Notes under the pieces: model-generated
What the model saw: only the letters and a program-made list of their open reading frames with translations
What the model was told of the DNA's origin: nothing
The model's database searches: none
Shown here: in pieces, positions 35,299-44,997 of the stretch
Position numbering within the stretch: the first letter of the stretch is position 1
Layout: every line of letters starts with the position of its first letter
Origin: Brevirhabdus sp.
Lineage (GTDB): Bacteria > Pseudomonadota > Alphaproteobacteria > Rhodobacterales > Rhodobacteraceae
DNA length: 64,000 nt
Reading direction: 5' to 3'
Assembly (NCBI GenBank): GCA_024637315.1
Contig: JAGXFH010000082.1
Coordinates: forward strand, 1-64,000
Made by a program: the position numbers and the translations under genes

Positions 35299-37179
35299 AT
35301 GCCCGACGACCCGATCACAGACAAACCGCGAAAATCCGCCACCGGGCACGCTTGCGTGCAGGAATACCTCAACTCGCTCGACAACTCACCGGGCGTGTAC
35401 CGGATGCTCGATGAAAAGGGCGCGGTTCTTTATGTGGGCAAGGCGCGGAACCTGAAGAAGCGGGTCGCGAACTATGCCAAACCGGGCGGGCATTCGGGCC
35501 GCATCGCCCGGATGATCCGCGAAACCGCATCGATGATGTTCCTGACGACGCGCACGGAAACCGAGGCGCTGCTGCTCGAGCAGAACCTGATCAAGCAACT
35601 CAAGCCGCGCTACAACGTGCTGCTGCGCGACGACAAGAGCTTTCCGAACATCCTTGTCGCCAAGGACCACGCCTTCCCGCAGATCAAGAAGCATCGCGGC
35701 GCGAAGAAGGAAAAGGGCAGCTACTATGGTCCGTTCGCCAGTGCGGGGGCGGTCAACCGGACGCTGAACCAGTTGCAGAAAGTGTTCTTGCTGCGCAACT
35801 GCTCGGACGCGATGTTCGAAAGCCGCACCCGCCCGTGCCTGCTCTATCAGATCAAGCGCTGTTCGGGGCCCTGCGTCGGCTATGTGTCAGAGCGGGACTA
35901 TGCCGGGCTGGTCGCGGATGCCGAACGCTTCTTGCAGGGCAAGTCCACCAACGTGCAGTCGAAGCTGGCGGCCGAGATGGAGGCGGCCAGCGCCGCGATG
36001 GAGTTCGAGCGCGCCGCCGCCTTGCGCGACCGCATCCGCGCGCTGACCCAGGTGCAGCAGGCCCAGGGCATCAATCCGCGCGGCGTTGCCGAGGCGGATG
36101 TCATCGCGCTTCATATGGAGGGGGGGCAGGCTTGTGTGCAGGTCTTCTTCATCCGCGCCCATCAGAACTGGGGCAACCGCGACTATTATCCCCGCACCGG
36201 GTCGGGCGCGGAGGCGGCCGAGGTGCTGCAGGCCTTCATCGGCCAGTTCTATGACACCAAGGAACCGCCGCGCCTGATCCTGCTGTCGCATCCCATCGAG
36301 GATCCGGATCTGATGGCAGAGGCGCTGACCGGGAAGGCCGGTCGCAAGGTCGACCTTGCCGTGCCGCAGCGGGGCGAAAAGGCCGAACTGGTATTGAACG
36401 CCGCCCGCAACGCCCGCGAAAGTCTGGCGCGAAAGATGTCGGAAACCGCCACCCAGTCGAAACTGCTTGCCGGCCTGGCCGACTCGTTCGATCTGGACGG
36501 TCCGCCACAACGGATCGAAGTCTACGACAACTCTCACATCCAGGGCACCAATGCGGTCGGTGCGATGATCGTCGCCGGACCAGAGGGTTTCATCAAAAGC
36601 CAGTACCGCAAGTACAACATCAAGGGCGAGGACCTGACCCCCGGCGATGATCTCGGGATGATGAAAGAGGTCCTGACCCGCCGCTTTCAACGCCTTCTGA
36701 AGGAAGATCCCGACCGGCAGGGCGAAACCTGGCCCGACCTTCTGCTGATCGACGGCGGCGCGGGGCAGGTCAGCGCGGTGGCGACGATCCTGCGCGAACA
36801 GGGGGTCGAGAATATCCCGATGGTCGGCGTCGCCAAGGGCGTCGACCGCGATGCCGGCAAGGAGGAGTTTCACCGCCCCGGCCAGCGCCCGTTCGCGCTG
36901 CGCCACAATGACCCGGTGCTGTACTTCGTGCAGCGCCTGCGCGACGAGGCGCACCGCTTCGCCATCGGCACGCACCGCGCCAAGCGGGCCAAGGCGGTGG
37001 GCGCGACGCCTCTGGACGACGTGCCGGGCGTCGGCGCCACCCGCAAGCGCGCGCTGCTTGGCCATTTCGGCAGCGCCAAGGCGGTAAGCCGTGCCGGGCT
37101 CGCCGACCTCAAGGCGGTCGAGGGAATATCCGATACCATCGCCGAGACGATCTATGACTTCTTCCATGACCGGGGCTGA
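35299..37179 (+). CDS. uvrC: Excinuclease ABC subunit C
   Basis: This is a 626-residue protein, normal for UvrC. In order: the GIY-YIG nuclease ([26 protein letters not shown], about residues 30-55), Cys-rich [17 protein letters not shown], the UVR domain (about 215-250), the RNase H-like nuclease domain ([16 protein letters not shown]) and tandem helix-hairpin-helix motifs at the end ([14 protein letters not shown]). UvrC makes both incisions in nucleotide excision repair. The start is set at 35299; the frame is open to 35227 but the extra residues are atypical. Confidence 0.97.
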   Translation: MPDDPITDKPRKSATGHACVQEYLNSLDNSPGVYRMLDEKGAVLYVGKARNLKKRVANYAKPGGHSGRIARMIRETASMMFLTTRTETEALLLEQNLIKQLKPRYNVLLRDDKSFPNILVAKDHAFPQIKKHRGAKKEKGSYYGPFASAGAVNRTLNQLQKVFLLRNCSDAMFESRTRPCLLYQIKRCSGPCVGYVSERDYAGLVADAERFLQGKSTNVQSKLAAEMEAASAAMEFERAAALRDRIRALTQVQQAQGINPRGVAEADVIALHMEGGQACVQVFFIRAHQNWGNRDYYPRTGSGAEAAEVLQAFIGQFYDTKEPPRLILLSHPIEDPDLMAEALTGKAGRKVDLAVPQRGEKAELVLNAARNARESLARKMSETATQSKLLAGLADSFDLDGPPQRIEVYDNSHIQGTNAVGAMIVAGPEGFIKSQYRKYNIKGEDLTPGDDLGMMKEVLTRRFQRLLKEDPDRQGETWPDLLLIDGGAGQVSAVATILREQGVENIPMVGVAKGVDRDAGKEEFHRPGQRPFALRHNDPVLYFVQRLRDEAHRFAIGTHRAKRAKAVGATPLDDVPGVGATRKRALLGHFGSAKAVSRAGLADLKAVEGISDTIAETIYDFFHDRG

Positions 37180-37197
37180 CACGGTAAGGCTGGTATC

Positions 37198-37872
37198 ATG
37201 AAATGGACGATCCCGAATATCCTGACGATTCTGCGGTTGCTGGCGGCGCCCGGCGTGGCGGTCATGTTCCTCTATTATAACCGCCCCTGGGCGGACTGGC
37301 TGGCGCTGGTGCTGTTTGTCAGCGCGGCCCTGACCGACTGGTTCGACGGATATCTGGCGCGGCTGTGGCGGCAGGAAAGCAAGTTCGGCGCCATGCTCGA
37401 CCCGATCGCCGACAAGGCGATGGTGGTAATCGCACTTCTGGTGATCACCGGGTTTTCGGGCATGAACCCTTGGATCCTGCTGCCTTCGACGCTGATCATG
37501 TTCCGCGAGGTCTTCGTCAGCGGCCTGCGTGAATTCCTCGGTGCGACAGCCGGGACGCTGCGGGTCACCAGGCTGGCAAAATGGAAAACGACGGCGCAGA
37601 TGATCGCCATCGCGGTGCTGTTTGGCACCGGGATCTTCGGCCACATGATGCTGGATCGCACCTTTGGCATGGATGACGCGACGATCGCGGGTATTCTGGA
37701 GGGCGAGATCGAGGATACGGTCGGCTTGCGGTCGCTGGACCTTTATGCCTGGCTCAGCTGGTGGTTGGGGGTCTGTTTGTTGTGGATTGCAGCGGCCCTG
37801 ACAGTCCTGACCGGCTGGGATTACTTCCGAAAGGCGCTGCCCTATTTCGAGGAGGAGGAGGTTTCGAAATGA
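37198..37872 (+). CDS. pgsA: CDP-diacylglycerol--glycerol-3-phosphate 3-phosphatidyltransferase
   Basis: This is a 224-residue membrane enzyme making phosphatidylglycerol phosphate. The CDP-alcohol phosphotransferase motif is present (DGYLARLWRQ, then GAMLDPIADK). It has about five helices. A segment of about 25 residues (MDDATIAGILEGEIEDTVGL) between the last helices is an extra loop relative to E. coli PgsA. It lies 18 bp after uvrC and overlaps moaD by 4 bp. Confidence 0.95.
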   Translation: MKWTIPNILTILRLLAAPGVAVMFLYYNRPWADWLALVLFVSAALTDWFDGYLARLWRQESKFGAMLDPIADKAMVVIALLVITGFSGMNPWILLPSTLIMFREVFVSGLREFLGATAGTLRVTRLAKWKTTAQMIAIAVLFGTGIFGHMMLDRTFGMDDATIAGILEGEIEDTVGLRSLDLYAWLSWWLGVCLLWIAAALTVLTGWDYFRKALPYFEEEEVSK

Positions 37873-38117
37873 TCGACGTCGTCTATTTCGCCTGGGTCCG
37901 CGAACGCATCGGCCTGCCGAAAGAGCGGATAAAGACCGATGCCGGAACCGTCGCCGATCTGGTCGATGAACTGCGGAACCGCGAGCCGCGCTATGCGGCC
38001 GCCTTTGCCGACCTGACCGCCCTGCGCGTGGCCGTCGATCAGGAATTGACCGATTTCGACGCGCCGTTGGCCGGCGCACGGGAAGTGGCGTTCTTTCCTC
38101 CGATGACCGGGGGCTAG
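37869..38117 (+). CDS. moaD: Molybdopterin synthase sulfur carrier subunit
   Basis: This is an 82-residue beta-grasp protein ending in Gly-Gly (PPMTGG), the site adenylated by MoeB and thiocarboxylated. It works with MoaE, encoded 5 bp downstream, to put the dithiolene sulfurs on molybdopterin. Its ATG overlaps the pgsA stop. Confidence 0.95.
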   Translation: MIDVVYFAWVRERIGLPKERIKTDAGTVADLVDELRNREPRYAAAFADLTALRVAVDQELTDFDAPLAGAREVAFFPPMTGG

Positions 38118-38122
38118 GCCCG

Positions 38123-38563
38123 ATGACGGTCCGGGTTCAAGAGGCGCCATTCGATATCGGGGCAGAGGTCGCGGCCTTCGCGCGGGGCCGCAGCGATATC
38201 GGCGCCATCGTGACCTTCACCGGAATTGTCCGGGATGTCGGCGACGGCTTGCAGCACATGCTGATCGAGCACTACCCGGCGATGACCCAGCCCGCGATCG
38301 AGAAGATCGAGGCAGAGGCTGCAAGCCGCTGGTCGCTGGGCGACAGCCTGATCATTCACCGTTTCGGGCCGCTGACCCCCGGCGAACAGATCATGATGGT
38401 CGCCACCGCCGCGCCGCACCGCGCCGCTGCCTTTCAGGCGGCCGAATTCCTTATGGATTACCTCAAATCCCGCGCACCGTTCTGGAAGAAAGAGGTCACC
38501 GGGGACGGCGAGGCATGGGTCGCGGCCAAGCCCGACGACGAGGACGCGCTGTCCCGCTGGTAG
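38123..38563 (+). CDS. moaE: Molybdopterin synthase catalytic subunit
   Basis: This is a 146-residue protein. Features: GAIVTFTGIVRD at the N-terminus, the RFGPLTPGE segment and the catalytic PFWKKEVT (two Lys, about residue 120). It forms the heterotetramer with MoaD. Its stop lies 3 bp from the convergent gene end. Confidence 0.95.
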   Translation: MTVRVQEAPFDIGAEVAAFARGRSDIGAIVTFTGIVRDVGDGLQHMLIEHYPAMTQPAIEKIEAEAASRWSLGDSLIIHRFGPLTPGEQIMMVATAAPHRAAAFQAAEFLMDYLKSRAPFWKKEVTGDGEAWVAAKPDDEDALSRW

Positions 38564-38566
38564 GCG

Positions 38567-38896
38567 TCAGGCGTTGTTGTTGACCCGCTCTATATAGGAG
38601 CGCAGTTCCTCGGCCTCTCGCCGCGCCTCGCGCAGCCCGTCCATTGCCGCCCGCAATTCGGCCTCGGTCTGGGTCAGCTGGTTGCTCATCTCGGCCTCGC
38701 GCTGCTGATAGAACGTCACCGCCTGATCGCGCTGTTCCTCTGCCTCGTGCAGCTGATGCGCCATGTGGTCGATCTCGTTCATGTCGGCCTGCGCCACGCG
38801 CATGAAGCGGTGCACCAGCCAATGCGCGAACCATCCCAGCATGAACGCCACGAAGAGGATGATGGCGGTGGCGATAACGAATTCAGTTCTGTTCAT
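38567..38896 (-). CDS. Membrane-anchored coiled-coil protein
   Basis: This is a 109-residue protein with one N-terminal helix (about 7-27) and a long coiled coil (about 40-105) rich in Glu/Gln/Arg heptads. No named domain. Its start lies inside the end of the OmpA-family gene upstream (14-bp overlap), so the two are co-translated, suggesting a shared envelope role. Confidence 0.75.
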   Translation of the reverse strand: MNRTEFVIATAIILFVAFMLGWFAHWLVHRFMRVAQADMNEIDHMAHQLHEAEEQRDQAVTFYQQREAEMSNQLTQTEAELRAAMDGLREARREAEELRSYIERVNNNA

Positions 38897-40814
38897 CCGG
38901 GCTCTCTGTCTGGTCCGTTTCGGCCTGTTCTGCTTCGGTTTCCGCAGCGTCCGCGTCGGCCGGGTCGGTGCCGATATCCGCGGCGGCCTCTTCTTCCGGC
39001 AAGAGCAGCCTGAATTCAATACGCCGATTGGCCTCGCGGCCTTCTTCGGTGGCGTTGTCGGCGATCGGATCGACCTCGCCATAGCCTCTGGCGGTAAGGT
39101 TGGAGGTCAGCACCCGCCGCGCCATAAGCGCGTTCAGCACCGCGTCGGCGCGGGCCTGGCTCAGGGCCTCGTTCATCACTTCGCGTCCCTGGCTGTCGGT
39201 GTAGCCGCCGATTTCCATCGGGAATTCGGTGCAGTCCTTCATCAGTTCCGCGATCTTGCCGATGGAGTCGCGCGACTCGCCGTCGATATCGGCAGAGCCC
39301 GGATCAAAGGTGATCTTGCGGACCGCAAGCACCTGATTGATCTGCTTGGCGCATTCCTCGGCGGTGGGAAGATTCAGCACCGGGTCGAGCTGCCGTTCGT
39401 AACTTACCGCGATCCGGAAATCCTCGGCCTGGCCCAGCTTCTCCGACAATATGCGCGAAATCTCCGCGCTGGCCTCTGGATCGCCCGTGGTGCCGCGGAT
39501 TTCCACGATATCGGGCTGCATGACGACGCTTCCATTGCTGAGGAATCCCAGCACCTGAAGCGAGGCCAGAACCCGCGTTGACCAGCCCGCCGGCAGCCCG
39601 TCATCCAGCCGCATCGACCCGTTGACCTGGCCGCTGCCGAAACTGGCGCGGGCGAAGCTTTCCGTCGCAATGCGGGTTCGCTCGTCCGGTATCCGGCCGC
39701 GCAACTGCACTTCGCCCTCGGGGCTGAGTGTGGCAATGAATTCGGGCGGGCCGCTGCCCTCGCCGGTGCCGTCGATCTGCGCCGGTTCCGGCAGAACGGC
39801 ATACAACGAGAAGACGTCGGGCAAGGCTGCTGTCAGCTCGCCGACGATGTCGTCGAACGTCGCCCGCGGCGTGTTTTCCGGGGCGACCAGCGTCACGTCG
39901 GCATCGCTGTAGGTGATCGATCCACCGCCCAGTTCTGCCAGCTTGCCGATGCCGGTCACGACCGCTTCATCCCAGTCCGGGCTGGGAATGCCCAAGCCGA
40001 TGGTGCAGCTTGCCTTGCCCTCCATCCCGGCTTCCGACGCAGCGTGCAGGATCTTCTGGCGGCCGTCTTCGGTGTCGGTCGAGCAGGCGTCGAACCGGGC
40101 CCCGCGCTCGTCGATGAGAAACCGCAATGTGAACGGGGTGATCACCGGGCGCGGCGCAGTGATGTCGACCGTCACCGCCAGAGTGTCCGGGGCGTTGCGG
40201 GCGAACTCTGCTTCAAGCCGCCGTTTTTCCGTTGTGCTGTCGCTGATAGCTTTCAGATGGATGCGGTCGGCGGCAATCGAGATCTTTGATCGCGGCAGCT
40301 TCACCAGCGCCTCGAGGCCGAATTCCAGCGCCGTTTCCCATTCGGCGGGGGGCGGGTAGTCGGCGACCTCCATCAGATCGGTGACCTCGGTGTCACCTGC
40401 AAGATCGGTGATCCGCTTGACCGCTGCCTCGCGGTCCATCGTCGCCGGGATCAGACCGATAAGCGAGATGCCATCGTCGTTGCGCAGGATCTCGATCGAA
40501 AAGCGCGGCGGCACGATCGGATCGGGATCCGCGACATCCATCATGTCGATCACCCGCGCGGCGTCGACCACCGTTCCCGCCACTCTGAGCGCGCGGAACC
40601 GTGTCGCTTCGTCCGGTGCCGCCCCGGTCATCTGAACCTGCAAGCCGTCGACCTCGACCGTGACCCAGTCGTGACCGTTCAACTCCAGCACCCGGCGCAC
40701 ATCCTGTTGCGACCGGGCCTCGATCGCCGAAACCGCGATGATCGACGTGACCGTCGCAAGCGTGACTGCCAGACCGATGGCAATAAGGGCAGGCGTGAAT
40801 TTTCTAACGCTCAT
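38883..40814 (-). CDS. OmpA-family protein with BON-like repeats
   Basis: This is a 643-residue protein. It has an N-terminal membrane helix or signal (about 7-30), several BON-like or alternating alpha/beta repeats through the middle (for example GISLIGLIPATMDREA), and a C-terminal OmpA peptidoglycan-binding domain (IGGYTDSQGREVMNEALSQARADAV, then RGYGEVDPIADN). A Glu-rich tail of about 35 residues closes it. It likely bridges membrane and peptidoglycan. It is followed by the coiled-coil gene. Confidence 0.85.
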   Translation of the reverse strand: MSVRKFTPALIAIGLAVTLATVTSIIAVSAIEARSQQDVRRVLELNGHDWVTVEVDGLQVQMTGAAPDEATRFRALRVAGTVVDAARVIDMMDVADPDPIVPPRFSIEILRNDDGISLIGLIPATMDREAAVKRITDLAGDTEVTDLMEVADYPPPAEWETALEFGLEALVKLPRSKISIAADRIHLKAISDSTTEKRRLEAEFARNAPDTLAVTVDITAPRPVITPFTLRFLIDERGARFDACSTDTEDGRQKILHAASEAGMEGKASCTIGLGIPSPDWDEAVVTGIGKLAELGGGSITYSDADVTLVAPENTPRATFDDIVGELTAALPDVFSLYAVLPEPAQIDGTGEGSGPPEFIATLSPEGEVQLRGRIPDERTRIATESFARASFGSGQVNGSMRLDDGLPAGWSTRVLASLQVLGFLSNGSVVMQPDIVEIRGTTGDPEASAEISRILSEKLGQAEDFRIAVSYERQLDPVLNLPTAEECAKQINQVLAVRKITFDPGSADIDGESRDSIGKIAELMKDCTEFPMEIGGYTDSQGREVMNEALSQARADAVLNALMARRVLTSNLTARGYGEVDPIADNATEEGREANRRIEFRLLLPEEEAAADIGTDPADADAAETEAEQAETDQTESPDEQN

Positions 40815-40872
40815 TGAACTGGGGCTTCCGGGCAACTGGGTCTTAAGTAGGGCTTGCCCTGTCCTGCCGCAA

Positions 40873-41841
40873 TCACAGGATGCTGGCAATGGCGACAAAC
40901 AGCGCAGGGACAAGCCCGGCATTGCGATTCGACCGGAACAGACGCAGGCAGACCGCCGGGTCGTCGATATCGAGCGACCGCAGTTGCCATGCCAGATGCC
41001 ATCCGAATGCCCAGGGTCCACCCAGGGCAACAGCCAGCACCAAGGGATTGGCGACCGGCAGAAGCGCCAGCAGGATCGCCAGTGCCATCAACAGGACCGT
41101 TGCGACCAGAAACCAGCGCAGCCAGCGGTAAGTGGCTGTTCCAAATAGCCGGGCCGTTGATTTCACGCCGATCAGCGCGTCGTCTTCCTTGTCCTGATGG
41201 GCATAGATCGTGTCATAGAACAGCGTCCAGGCGATGCCCGAGAGATAGAGCAGCACCGGCGGCCAGCCGAGGCTGCCGGTCACCGCCGCCCAGGCCAGTA
41301 ACGCGCCCCAGTTGAAGGCCAGCCCCAAAAACACTTGCGGCCACCATGTGAACCGCTTGGCAAAGGGGTAGATCACCACAAGAACCAGCGAGCCTATGCC
41401 CAGCAAGATCGCGGTATTGTGAAAGCTGAGCAGGATCAGGAACGCGATCAGCGCCTGCAGGGCCAGCCAGATGCCGGCCTGCCGCACCGAGACCTGGCCC
41501 GAGGGAATCGGCCGCGACCGGGTGCGCGCCACCGCGGCGTCGAATTTGCGGTCGGTGATATCGTTCCAGGTGCAGCCGGCTCCGCGCATCAGCCAGGCGC
41601 CGATGCCGCATCCGACCAGCACCCACGCTTCGCGCCAGCCGAACGCCCCCTGCGCCGCCGCCGCCAGCAACGCGCCCCACCAGCACGGCAGCAGCAGCAG
41701 CCAGGTGCCGATCGGCCGATCCGCCCGCGACAGCCGCAGATACGGCCGCGTCCAGGCCGGGGCCAGACGATCGACCCAATTTCCGGTGACGGCATCCGAA
41801 ACCTGTCCCTCGGTCTCTGGCGTCTTGCCCGCAGCGGTCAT
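40873..41841 (-). CDS. ubiA: 4-hydroxybenzoate octaprenyltransferase
   Basis: This is a 322-residue prenyltransferase with about nine helices. Both Asp-rich Mg-diphosphate motifs are present: NDITDRKFD and DTIYAHQDKEDD. It attaches the polyprenyl chain to 4-hydroxybenzoate in ubiquinone synthesis. The start codon lies only 12 bp from that of the divergent rsmE. Confidence 0.95.
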   Translation of the reverse strand: MTAAGKTPETEGQVSDAVTGNWVDRLAPAWTRPYLRLSRADRPIGTWLLLLPCWWGALLAAAAQGAFGWREAWVLVGCGIGAWLMRGAGCTWNDITDRKFDAAVARTRSRPIPSGQVSVRQAGIWLALQALIAFLILLSFHNTAILLGIGSLVLVVIYPFAKRFTWWPQVFLGLAFNWGALLAWAAVTGSLGWPPVLLYLSGIAWTLFYDTIYAHQDKEDDALIGVKSTARLFGTATYRWLRWFLVATVLLMALAILLALLPVANPLVLAVALGGPWAFGWHLAWQLRSLDIDDPAVCLRLFRSNRNAGLVPALFVAIASIL

Positions 41842-41853
41842 ACATTGCCTCTC

Positions 41854-42576
41854 ATGTCGGCTGCAAAAATCAGGCTCTGTGTAGAGCACCCGCTTGGGCC
41901 GGGGCAATCGGTTCCTCTGTCGCGGGATCAGGCGCATTACCTTTTCGGGGTGATGCGGCTCGCTGAAGGCGCGCAGGTTCTGCTGTTCAACGGTCGCGAC
42001 GGCGAATATCGCGCCGAGGTGGCCGAGGCCGGAAAGCGCGGTGGTGCGCTGGCCTGCCTTGATCAGACCCGGCCGCTGCGGATGCCGCCCGATCTCTGGC
42101 TTCTGTTCGCGCCGATCAAGAAGGCGCGCACCGATTTCATCGTCGAGAAGGCGGTCGAGATGGGGGTGGCGCGGATTCTGCCGGTGCAGACCGAGTTCAC
42201 CAATTCCGAACGCATCCGGCAGGATCGGCTGCAGGCGCATGCGACCGAGGCGGCCGAGCAATGCGGCGCGACCTTCGTGCCGCCCGTCGAACCTTTGCAA
42301 AGGCTCGACCGTCTGCTGTCGGACTGGCCGCAGGACCGGCAGCTGTTGTTCTGCGACGAAGCGCGGGCTGGCGAGAAAAACACGCTTGCCGGGGAAACCG
42401 GCGGTCCGTGGGCGATTTTGATTGGTCCAGAGGGCGGTTTCAGCGAAAAAGAGCGTGAGCAGACAGGAAAGATGTCAACAATGACACAGATTGGCCTGGG
42501 CCCCCGCATCCTGCGGGCAGACACGGCAGCAGTCGCGGCTTTGGCCCTGTGGCAAAGCGCATTGGGTGACTGGTGA
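41854..42576 (+). CDS. rsmE: 16S rRNA (uracil(1498)-N(3))-methyltransferase
   Basis: This is a 240-residue SPOUT methyltransferase with an N-terminal PUA-like domain (DQAHYLFGVMRL at about 24-35) and the knotted SAM-binding C-terminus (IGPEGGFSEKE, then LGPRILRADTA). It methylates U1498 of 16S rRNA. The stop overlaps the next gene's start. Confidence 0.95.
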   Translation: MSAAKIRLCVEHPLGPGQSVPLSRDQAHYLFGVMRLAEGAQVLLFNGRDGEYRAEVAEAGKRGGALACLDQTRPLRMPPDLWLLFAPIKKARTDFIVEKAVEMGVARILPVQTEFTNSERIRQDRLQAHATEAAEQCGATFVPPVEPLQRLDRLLSDWPQDRQLLFCDEARAGEKNTLAGETGGPWAILIGPEGGFSEKEREQTGKMSTMTQIGLGPRILRADTAAVAALALWQSALGDW

Positions 42577-43091
42577 TGCGGTTTATCCGGCCCGAAGTAA
42601 AAGACGCGGTGATGCGCGCGCGCGAGGCGATCGTCGGCGTCTTCGTGTCGATCCTTGGTATGTACTGGGCGCTGGGCGGCACTGACATGATGCGGATTGT
42701 CGGCACATCGCTGGCGCTCGCCGGGGCGCTTCTGTTCTTCGCCGGCATCCAGCGCGCCCGGTTCCGCACCGGCAGCGGCGGTGCCGGTGTCGTTCATGTG
42801 ATGGAGGGGCAGGTGGCCTATTATGGCCCCCACGAGGGCGGCGCGATGGCGATCGCCGACCTGACCAAGGTCGAGCTGGACCCCACGACCAAGCCCGCCT
42901 CGCACTGGATCCTGCATGATCCGCATTCGCCGCCCTTGCGCATTCCAACCAATGCAGAAGGCGCGGACGCGCTTTTCGATGTGTTCGCCAACCTCGAGGG
43001 TATTCAGACCGAGCGGATGTTGTCAGAGCTGACGGGATCGCCCGAAAAACAGGTCGTGATCTGGCAGGCCCCCAAGCGCGCGCTGCATTGA
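42573..43091 (+). CDS. Conserved membrane protein of unknown function
   Basis: This is a 171-172-residue protein starting at GTG (42573) or ATG (42576). It has two hydrophobic helices at about 18-58, then a cytosolic beta-rich domain (VVHVMEGQVAYYGPHEGG). It overlaps the rsmE stop and is followed by gshA. I do not recognise a named domain. It probably belongs to the rsmE-gshA transcript. Confidence 0.75.
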   Translation: MMRFIRPEVKDAVMRAREAIVGVFVSILGMYWALGGTDMMRIVGTSLALAGALLFFAGIQRARFRTGSGGAGVVHVMEGQVAYYGPHEGGAMAIADLTKVELDPTTKPASHWILHDPHSPPLRIPTNAEGADALFDVFANLEGIQTERMLSELTGSPEKQVVIWQAPKRALH

Positions 43092-43154
43092 CTTCCCCGA
43101 TCTTTCGCAGCAAGCAGGCCGGACCCTGAAGCCTACGAAGTCCGGAGCGCGAAC

Positions 43155-44525
43155 ATGTCCATCCCCCAATCCGGCGGCGGGCCGATCGAGCGGCACGAGC
43201 AACTGGCGGAGTATCTGGCGGCGGGATGCAAGCCCAAGGGCGACTGGCGCATCGGCACCGAGCACGAGAAATTCGGCTACTGCAAGGACACGTTGAAGCC
43301 CTTGCCCTATGACGGGCCGCGCTCGATCAAGGCGATGCTGGAGGGCCTGCGCGACGGCTTCGGCTGGGCTCCGGTGCTGGAAGGCGATCAGATCATCGGC
43401 CTGGTCAAGGACGGGGCCAATGTCAGCCTGGAACCGGGCGGGCAGCTGGAACTGTCCGGTGCGCCGCTGCAGACGATCCATCAGACCTGCGACGAGGTGA
43501 ACGACCATCTGCGCGACGTCAAGACCGTGGCCGACAAGATCGGCGCCGGATTCATCGGGCTTGGCGCGGCACCGATCTGGACGCATGACCAGATGCCGCT
43601 GATGCCGAAGGGCCGCTACAAGCTGATGGACAGCTACATGCAGAAGGTCGGCAGCCACGGTACGCAAATGATGCGACGGACCTGCACGGTTCAAGTCAAT
43701 CTCGACTTCGGATCAGAAGCGGACATGGTGCAGAAGATGCGCGTGGCGCTGGCGATGCAGCCGGTGGCGACTGCTCTTTTCGCCAACTCGCCGTTTTTCG
43801 AGAACAGGCTGAACGGCCATAAAAGCTGGCGGAGCCGGATCTGGCGGGATCTTGATCCCACCCGCACGGGAATGCTGCCTTTCGTGTTCGACGACGGCTT
43901 CGGGTTCGAGCAATATGCCGACTGGGTGCTGGATGTGCCGATGTATTTTGTCTACCGGGACGGCAAGTATATCAACGCTCTCGGCCAGTCGTTCCGGGAT
44001 TTCATGAACGGCAAGCTGCCCGCATTGCCGGGCGAAAAGCCGACCTTGTCGGATTGGGCCGATCACCTGACCACCGTCTTCCCCGAGGCACGGCTCAAGC
44101 GGTTCATCGAAATGCGTGGGGCCGATGGCGGGCCGTGGCGCAGGCTCTGCGCCTTGCCGGCCTTCTGGGTCGGGCTGATGTATGACCAGTCGGCATTGGA
44201 TGCCGTCTGGGATCTGGTCAAGCATTGGGACGCAGAGACACGCGAAGAGCTGCGCGTCGCCGCATCGGTCGACGGGCTGCAGGCGGTGGTCGGCAATGTC
44301 AGCATGCACGAGATCGCCCGCGAAGCCGTCGCGATTTCGGAATCAGGGCTGAAGGCCCGCGCCATGCCCGGTCTTGGCGGGATGGTGCCCGACGAACGGC
44401 ATTTCCTGAACGCGCTGAAGGACAGCGTAGAGTCCGGAAAGGTCCCTGCGGATGAGTTGCTGGACCATTACCACGGCAAATGGAACGGCGACATCAGCCG
44501 GGTCTACGCAGAGTATAGCTACTGA
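43155..44525 (+). CDS. gshA: Glutamate--cysteine ligase (class 3, plant/alphaproteobacterial type)
   Basis: This is a 456-residue enzyme. Recognisable segments: IGTEHEKFGYC, VSLEPGGQLELSGAP, and MRRTCTVQVNLDFGSE, which form the GCS2 active site. It makes gamma-glutamylcysteine, the first step of glutathione synthesis. The length matches plant-type GshA. An adequate purine stretch (AGTCCGGAGC) precedes the ATG. Confidence 0.95.
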   Translation: MSIPQSGGGPIERHEQLAEYLAAGCKPKGDWRIGTEHEKFGYCKDTLKPLPYDGPRSIKAMLEGLRDGFGWAPVLEGDQIIGLVKDGANVSLEPGGQLELSGAPLQTIHQTCDEVNDHLRDVKTVADKIGAGFIGLGAAPIWTHDQMPLMPKGRYKLMDSYMQKVGSHGTQMMRRTCTVQVNLDFGSEADMVQKMRVALAMQPVATALFANSPFFENRLNGHKSWRSRIWRDLDPTRTGMLPFVFDDGFGFEQYADWVLDVPMYFVYRDGKYINALGQSFRDFMNGKLPALPGEKPTLSDWADHLTTVFPEARLKRFIEMRGADGGPWRRLCALPAFWVGLMYDQSALDAVWDLVKHWDAETREELRVAASVDGLQAVVGNVSMHEIAREAVAISESGLKARAMPGLGGMVPDERHFLNALKDSVESGKVPADELLDHYHGKWNGDISRVYAEYSY

Positions 44526-44528
44526 AAC

Positions 44529-44542
44529 GCCGCTTTCGCGGC
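44529..44542. terminator. Short hairpin between convergent genes
   Basis: GCCGC / GCGGC with a TTTC loop sits between the ends of gshA and the DUF805 gene. It has no T run; it may serve as a weak bidirectional terminator. Confidence 0.3.
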
Positions 44543-44545
44543 ATC

Positions 44546-44983
44546 TCAGTCTCGCCGCTGCACCGGCGGGACCGAGGACCGTGCCACGAATGCGTCGTCA
44601 TCGCCGTCCCATCCGCCGCCAAGCGGATCTGGCCCGAACCGGTTGGGGCCATCGGTGCCTTTGGTCGCATACCAGATGATCAGGATGATCCAGCCGATCA
44701 GCGGGATCAGGATGATCCACCACCACCAGCCCGACCGGTCGGTGTCATGCAGGCGGCGCACCGCGACTGAAAGGCTTGGCAGGAACATCACCAGACTGAA
44801 AATCGCGTTCAGGACTTGCGGGTCGTCGCTTGCCCAGCCGAAAAGCAGCGCGTCAATCAAGCCCAGAGCAAAGCTGCCGATCAGGTTGAACAGAACGAAG
44901 TACCAGAACTCCGATCGCTGGGCGCGTCCCGAAAAGGTGACGAATTTCTGAAAGCAGGTTCGGACGGCGGTTGCAAAATCCAT
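44546..44983 (-). CDS. DUF805 membrane protein
   Basis: This is a 145-residue protein with four helices. DUF805 features: FSGRAQRSEFWYFVLFN and VRRLHDTDRSGWWWW near residues 20-36 and 74-88. Function is unknown in general. It is located just downstream of plsY on the same strand with a 14-bp gap. Confidence 0.9.
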   Translation of the reverse strand: MDFATAVRTCFQKFVTFSGRAQRSEFWYFVLFNLIGSFALGLIDALLFGWASDDPQVLNAIFSLVMFLPSLSVAVRRLHDTDRSGWWWWIILIPLIGWIILIIWYATKGTDGPNRFGPDPLGGGWDGDDDAFVARSSVPPVQRRD

Positions 44984-44997
44984 GTCGAAGCTCCCGG

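Noticed and set aside
35887-38079. A 730-codon minus-strand frame opposite uvrC and pgsA
   Set aside because: It is antisense to two genes with full catalytic motifs and has low-complexity Arg/Gln/Gly content.
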